A stretch of 64,000 nt of DNA from NCBI GenBank assembly GCA_002104945.1, contig MCFH01000002.1:496001-560000 (forward strand). Direction: 5' to 3'. Numbering within the stretch: the first letter of the stretch is position 1; every line of letters begins with the position of its first letter. Shown here in pieces: positions 61,001 to 64,000 of the stretch. The DNA comes from Piromyces finnis. Taxonomy: Eukaryota > Neocallimastigomycota > Neocallimastigomycetes > Neocallimastigales > Neocallimastigaceae. The notes under the pieces are model-generated. The model saw only the letters and a list, made by a program, of their open reading frames with translations, was not told where the DNA came from and ran no database searches. The position numbers were made by a program, and so were the translations under genes.

Positions 61001-61186
61001 CTTTATTAAAATTTTAGGTAGAATAAGATTTACAAATTTTCTAACTGAATGTCTCATAGAACCTGAACGATCTAAGATAACGAAAAATTTAACATCTGCC
61101 TTTTGCTTCATAGTAGTCTCAAGTTCGGAAATATTGATTTTACCAATATAACCATTATTAGATTTGTAAGCCTTTAATGAAACCAT
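58064..61186 (-). CDS. Large cytosolic vWA-domain protein, intronless
   Basis: Uninterrupted frame of 1040 residues. The N-terminal vWA domain (residues about 30-215) keeps a metal-binding site: D39-x-S-G-S (ILDRSGSM), the Thr in RGGTHM and the Asp in TLSDGD. A charged helical region follows, then a less familiar module including GIGCDGFIGNYTDPM, YISLSDVLTA and YAPKLLEYTASIGMRRVLVEVPYTYEF, and a C-terminal part with RSYGMNRHGHDNGKP and the final CCGLNRY. No signal peptide or membrane helix. From memory of protist proteins this layout (vWA plus GFIGN/SDV-type module) is found in large families of anaerobic protists such as Trichomonas; I could not check this. A role in protein binding is all that can be inferred. 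No introns, unlike the housekeeping genes in the window. Confidence 0.85.
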   Translation of the reverse strand: MVSLKAYKSNNGYIGKINISELETTMKQKADVKFFVILDRSGSMRHSVRKFVNLILPKILIKLNMTEVDIDLITFDDYSEIYTGNMTYFKNLDIDCRGGTHMACAIEDLKVLLNKLIIQNKKQNIRILTLSDGDLFDQSETLNLASSLYLDIKDNFIINSQAIRFFTSSCEPDTRGLSSMLQFNTLSNPYLIDIDSADGVERIAESIAALYRHDGMNYKITLQSSEKILKENPWNLPDDTIDLFEEDNFIWMDKLPEQIYIQTEVDGLSSLCNIPVEICEELTLNNYKRILDKKIDFFMRKLKVLKIINTQTALEEMKLIAKYFEEFEQYLINNSMQGDSNDYILIKDRIHYLKRRIRKQEFSIFGMMKEIQNNDKVSQLNSKQLADFLRNVEVNKDGKSLSRRGMNEGIDFDEEARKEVLAMAEHLDEIKDIDDSEHSVSFYSTYTTLEGIKSVCELADDKDALEAFTAIDIIKLLNIVGIGCDGFIGNYTDPMIYRLNDIYLGCYISLSDVLTASEFSNGENNLVDFNTRKIITNVIPVFDDQRIHQFLLKYAPKLLEYTASIGMRRVLVEVPYTYEFSIESGILKICQMFSENHRSEAVINLFSQLIENYQVASKGHYNYVNNLINKQIEGYQSDEEQSKYYIYLDDNSVECMTNVFINIIKNNQMEILPKILRHLFCHEIHRVVNKMIKKNQDIQNYAHITLKSLLGIDYEKNGTPLPKMFDQNNIPEFFDEYTVNYDIVNEIFSYAKNVMMIPFIPYYIQAILQEDKIEGINKISECNEENVKSLLDIHYNFEEFKVFSIVQALLCIKNESRMDTSNQRMIIIDTENYEESNEMVKKYIRTRYRMDYESRLNEQLKKEASILEDELVIKMLTSESLEEFKEGFKNGISRGNSTVKIENIYSAGFLKLINELNSNYKTENYPLLFDKTSIILLGRDEDDQVVWNNGNVCRKSNKILKNILKESDSERWEEVEKIYKKHNIHIYRSYGMNRHGHDNGKPSYWALGYKTLEDMFNSVPQEEIDKYKSIHTYCCGLNRY

Positions 61187-62565
<1,379 letters not shown>

Positions 62566-63807
62566 TTAAGTTATTTCTCTAAAGAGAGATATTTTTCTTA
62601 TGAAATAAATGATTATAAAACTAATGAAATAGATAATAAAGGATGATACTGGAACCCACCATAATGTATTGTAAGTGTCATTTGGTATAGCTTGCTTTAA
62701 TATTCTAATAATATTATAATGAAGTAAATAAATACCAAATGAACAATCTGATAATGTTATTAATACTTTTTTAAAAGATTTATATTCTATTAATTTGTCA
62801 ATATATTTTTTTACAGGGTATTTAAAGAAAACAAATGTTCCTATCGATTCCATAACAACATTAATACAGTGAAAATCTACAAAATAAAAGTCGGTTCTTT
62901 TTAAATAAAGTGAATAACCACATCTTAATGCAAAAGTTAATAATGTTCCAAGAATACCAATAATATAAGAGAGGTAGATATAAATCTTTTTTGAAAACTC
63001 TTTATTTAACAGGTATCCTAATAAATAATAAACGATATAACTTCCAGAAATCTCTACTAATAAACTTTTAGTATAATTTGTTATGACTTTAAATTCTTTT
63101 ATTTTAAGATAATCATAAAATATAGTATGAAGAGTTGGAATTAATTGTGATATAATACTAAAAAGAATGCAGGTATACCAAGTAATATGTCTATCTGGTG
63201 TTATTTTTTTAATAATTGGTGTTACCATATAAAGACCAATAACAAAATTTAAATACCAAAGATGGTTATGGTTAGAAACAAGTGTATTTAAAATTGTACT
63301 TGATATTGTTTTTTTATAATTGTGAAAATCTTTATTATTATATATATATTTAAATATATTCTCTTCAAAAACATTATAATATACCGTCCAAAATAAATAA
63401 CTTTTGAAAATACGAAAAATATATTTTGAAAACATCGTTTTACAAGAAAGCTCTTTTTTTGGATTTAAAAATAAAATGCCACTAATCATAATAAATAAAG
63501 GAACACATGTTCTTGAAAAACAATTATAAAAGACCGATATAAAATAATGTTTTGAACCAAACTTTAATGAACGAGTATTCGCTGTATGAGTTAGGACTAC
63601 TAGATAATTGGCATATACTCTTAATGCATCCATCCAATATTCTCTTTTTTTTACATATCTTTCTACAGGGGTTTCTAAACCATTTTCTGTGGTTTTCTCA
63701 ATTAATGTTTGTAATTCATTATTGTCAATAATATCTAAATTTACTTCATTTGAATTCTTATCAGAAAAAACTTCTCCTTCATATTTCTTAATATTAGAGT
63801 AGTCCAT
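62566..63807 (-). CDS. Membrane acyltransferase, acyltransferase-3 (OafA/WecH-like) family
   Basis: Intron-free frame of 413 residues. The first ATG is at 63807 (MDYSNIKKY); two codons before it are not AUG-started. After about 55 soluble residues come ten or so membrane helices. The first helix holds REYWMDALRVYANYLVVLTHT, with the family's Arg and His (LRxxAxxxVVxxHT); helix two has CVPLFIMISGILFLNP, and NHLWYLNFVIGLYMVTPI follows, all typical of bacterial surface-polysaccharide O-acetyltransferases (COG3274-like). It probably transfers an acetyl or other acyl group to a sugar or lipid at the cell surface. The nearest likeness is bacterial and the gene lacks introns, so acquisition from bacteria is plausible but unproved. 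Confidence 0.85.
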   Translation of the reverse strand: MDYSNIKKYEGEVFSDKNSNEVNLDIIDNNELQTLIEKTTENGLETPVERYVKKREYWMDALRVYANYLVVLTHTANTRSLKFGSKHYFISVFYNCFSRTCVPLFIMISGILFLNPKKELSCKTMFSKYIFRIFKSYLFWTVYYNVFEENIFKYIYNNKDFHNYKKTISSTILNTLVSNHNHLWYLNFVIGLYMVTPIIKKITPDRHITWYTCILFSIISQLIPTLHTIFYDYLKIKEFKVITNYTKSLLVEISGSYIVYYLLGYLLNKEFSKKIYIYLSYIIGILGTLLTFALRCGYSLYLKRTDFYFVDFHCINVVMESIGTFVFFKYPVKKYIDKLIEYKSFKKVLITLSDCSFGIYLLHYNIIRILKQAIPNDTYNTLWWVPVSSFIIYFISFIIIYFIRKISLFREIT

Positions 63808-64000
63808 TAACAAAATATTTTTAGCTTATTATTTTAGTGTTGTTTGTTGTTATTACTCTTTATTTTTTACTTTTAACTATAATATATATATTTTTTTTTT
63901 CTCTTTTTAATTTTATGTATATATATGATAATTATAATTCAATTATTTATTCTTTTTTTTTTACAGCCAAGTTTTATTTAAAAATTATTTTACTATATAT
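63808..64000. promoter_or_regulatory. Upstream flank of the acyltransferase gene
   Basis: About 190 bp of T-rich sequence on the + strand (A-rich in the sense of the gene), presumably part of the promoter or leader. No defined motif is seen. Confidence 0.45.

Overview
The window reads as nuclear DNA of a free-swimming or gut-dwelling early fungus, most likely an anaerobic gut fungus (Neocallimastigomycota). This is inferred from the very high A+T content with long homopolymers and ATT/TTTA microsatellites, from dense short introns in housekeeping genes, and from two gene types common in that phylum: a secreted CotH-family protein with hevein-type chitin-binding modules, and an OafA-like membrane acyltransferase. 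Gene models were built by hand from splice sites. Apart from the 5' end of the repeat-protein gene, every exon chain gives an unbroken reading frame.

Layout: 0.9-4.7 kb holds a mitochondrial-carrier gene (thiamine-pyrophosphate carrier type, +) facing a nucleotide-sugar transporter gene (-). 4.9-9.6 kb is a 4.7 kb LTR retroelement of Ty1/copia type lying on the - strand. Its two 217-bp LTRs look identical, but its interior is decayed and contains a 5'-truncated, intron-free pseudogene copy of the host seryl-tRNA synthetase plus a remnant of copia RNase H. 10.9-14.7 kb is a 14-exon TYSND1/DEG15-type serine protease ending in a type-1 peroxisomal signal (CKL). Two of its 13 introns have the sequence hallmarks of the minor (U12) spliceosome, one AT-AC and one GT-AG. 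15.8-22.3 kb is tripeptidyl-peptidase II (25 exons), facing CDC48/p97 (23.0-26.1 kb, -). 27.3-28.3 kb is an organelle-targeted hotdog thioesterase with a 14-nt micro-exon. 28.8-33.0 kb is exocyst SEC15 (17 exons, -), 34.4-35.7 kb is THOC7 (-), and 36.2-38.6 kb is a repeat-rich coiled-coil protein (-). 41.3-45.9 kb is a multi-KH plus SAM RNA-binding protein whose 12 introns are all phase 0. 47.6-50.6 kb is the secreted CotH-CBM18 protein. The last 10 kb carry three genes with no introns: a disordered protein (54.2-56.3 kb), a 1040-residue vWA protein (58.1-61.2 kb, -) and the acyltransferase (62.6-63.8 kb, -).

The genes do not form one pathway. Themes that recur are proteolysis (TYSND1, TPP2, CDC48), organelle supply (TPP carrier, thioesterase; in a gut fungus the organelle would be the hydrogenosome), secretion and cell surface (sugar-nucleotide transport, exocyst, CotH-CBM18, acyltransferase) and RNA handling (THOC7, KH-SAM). 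The most unusual observations are the pair of U12-type introns in one gene and the young but non-coding retroelement carrying a seryl-tRNA synthetase pseudogene. No tRNA, rRNA, CRISPR array or DNA transposon was recognised.
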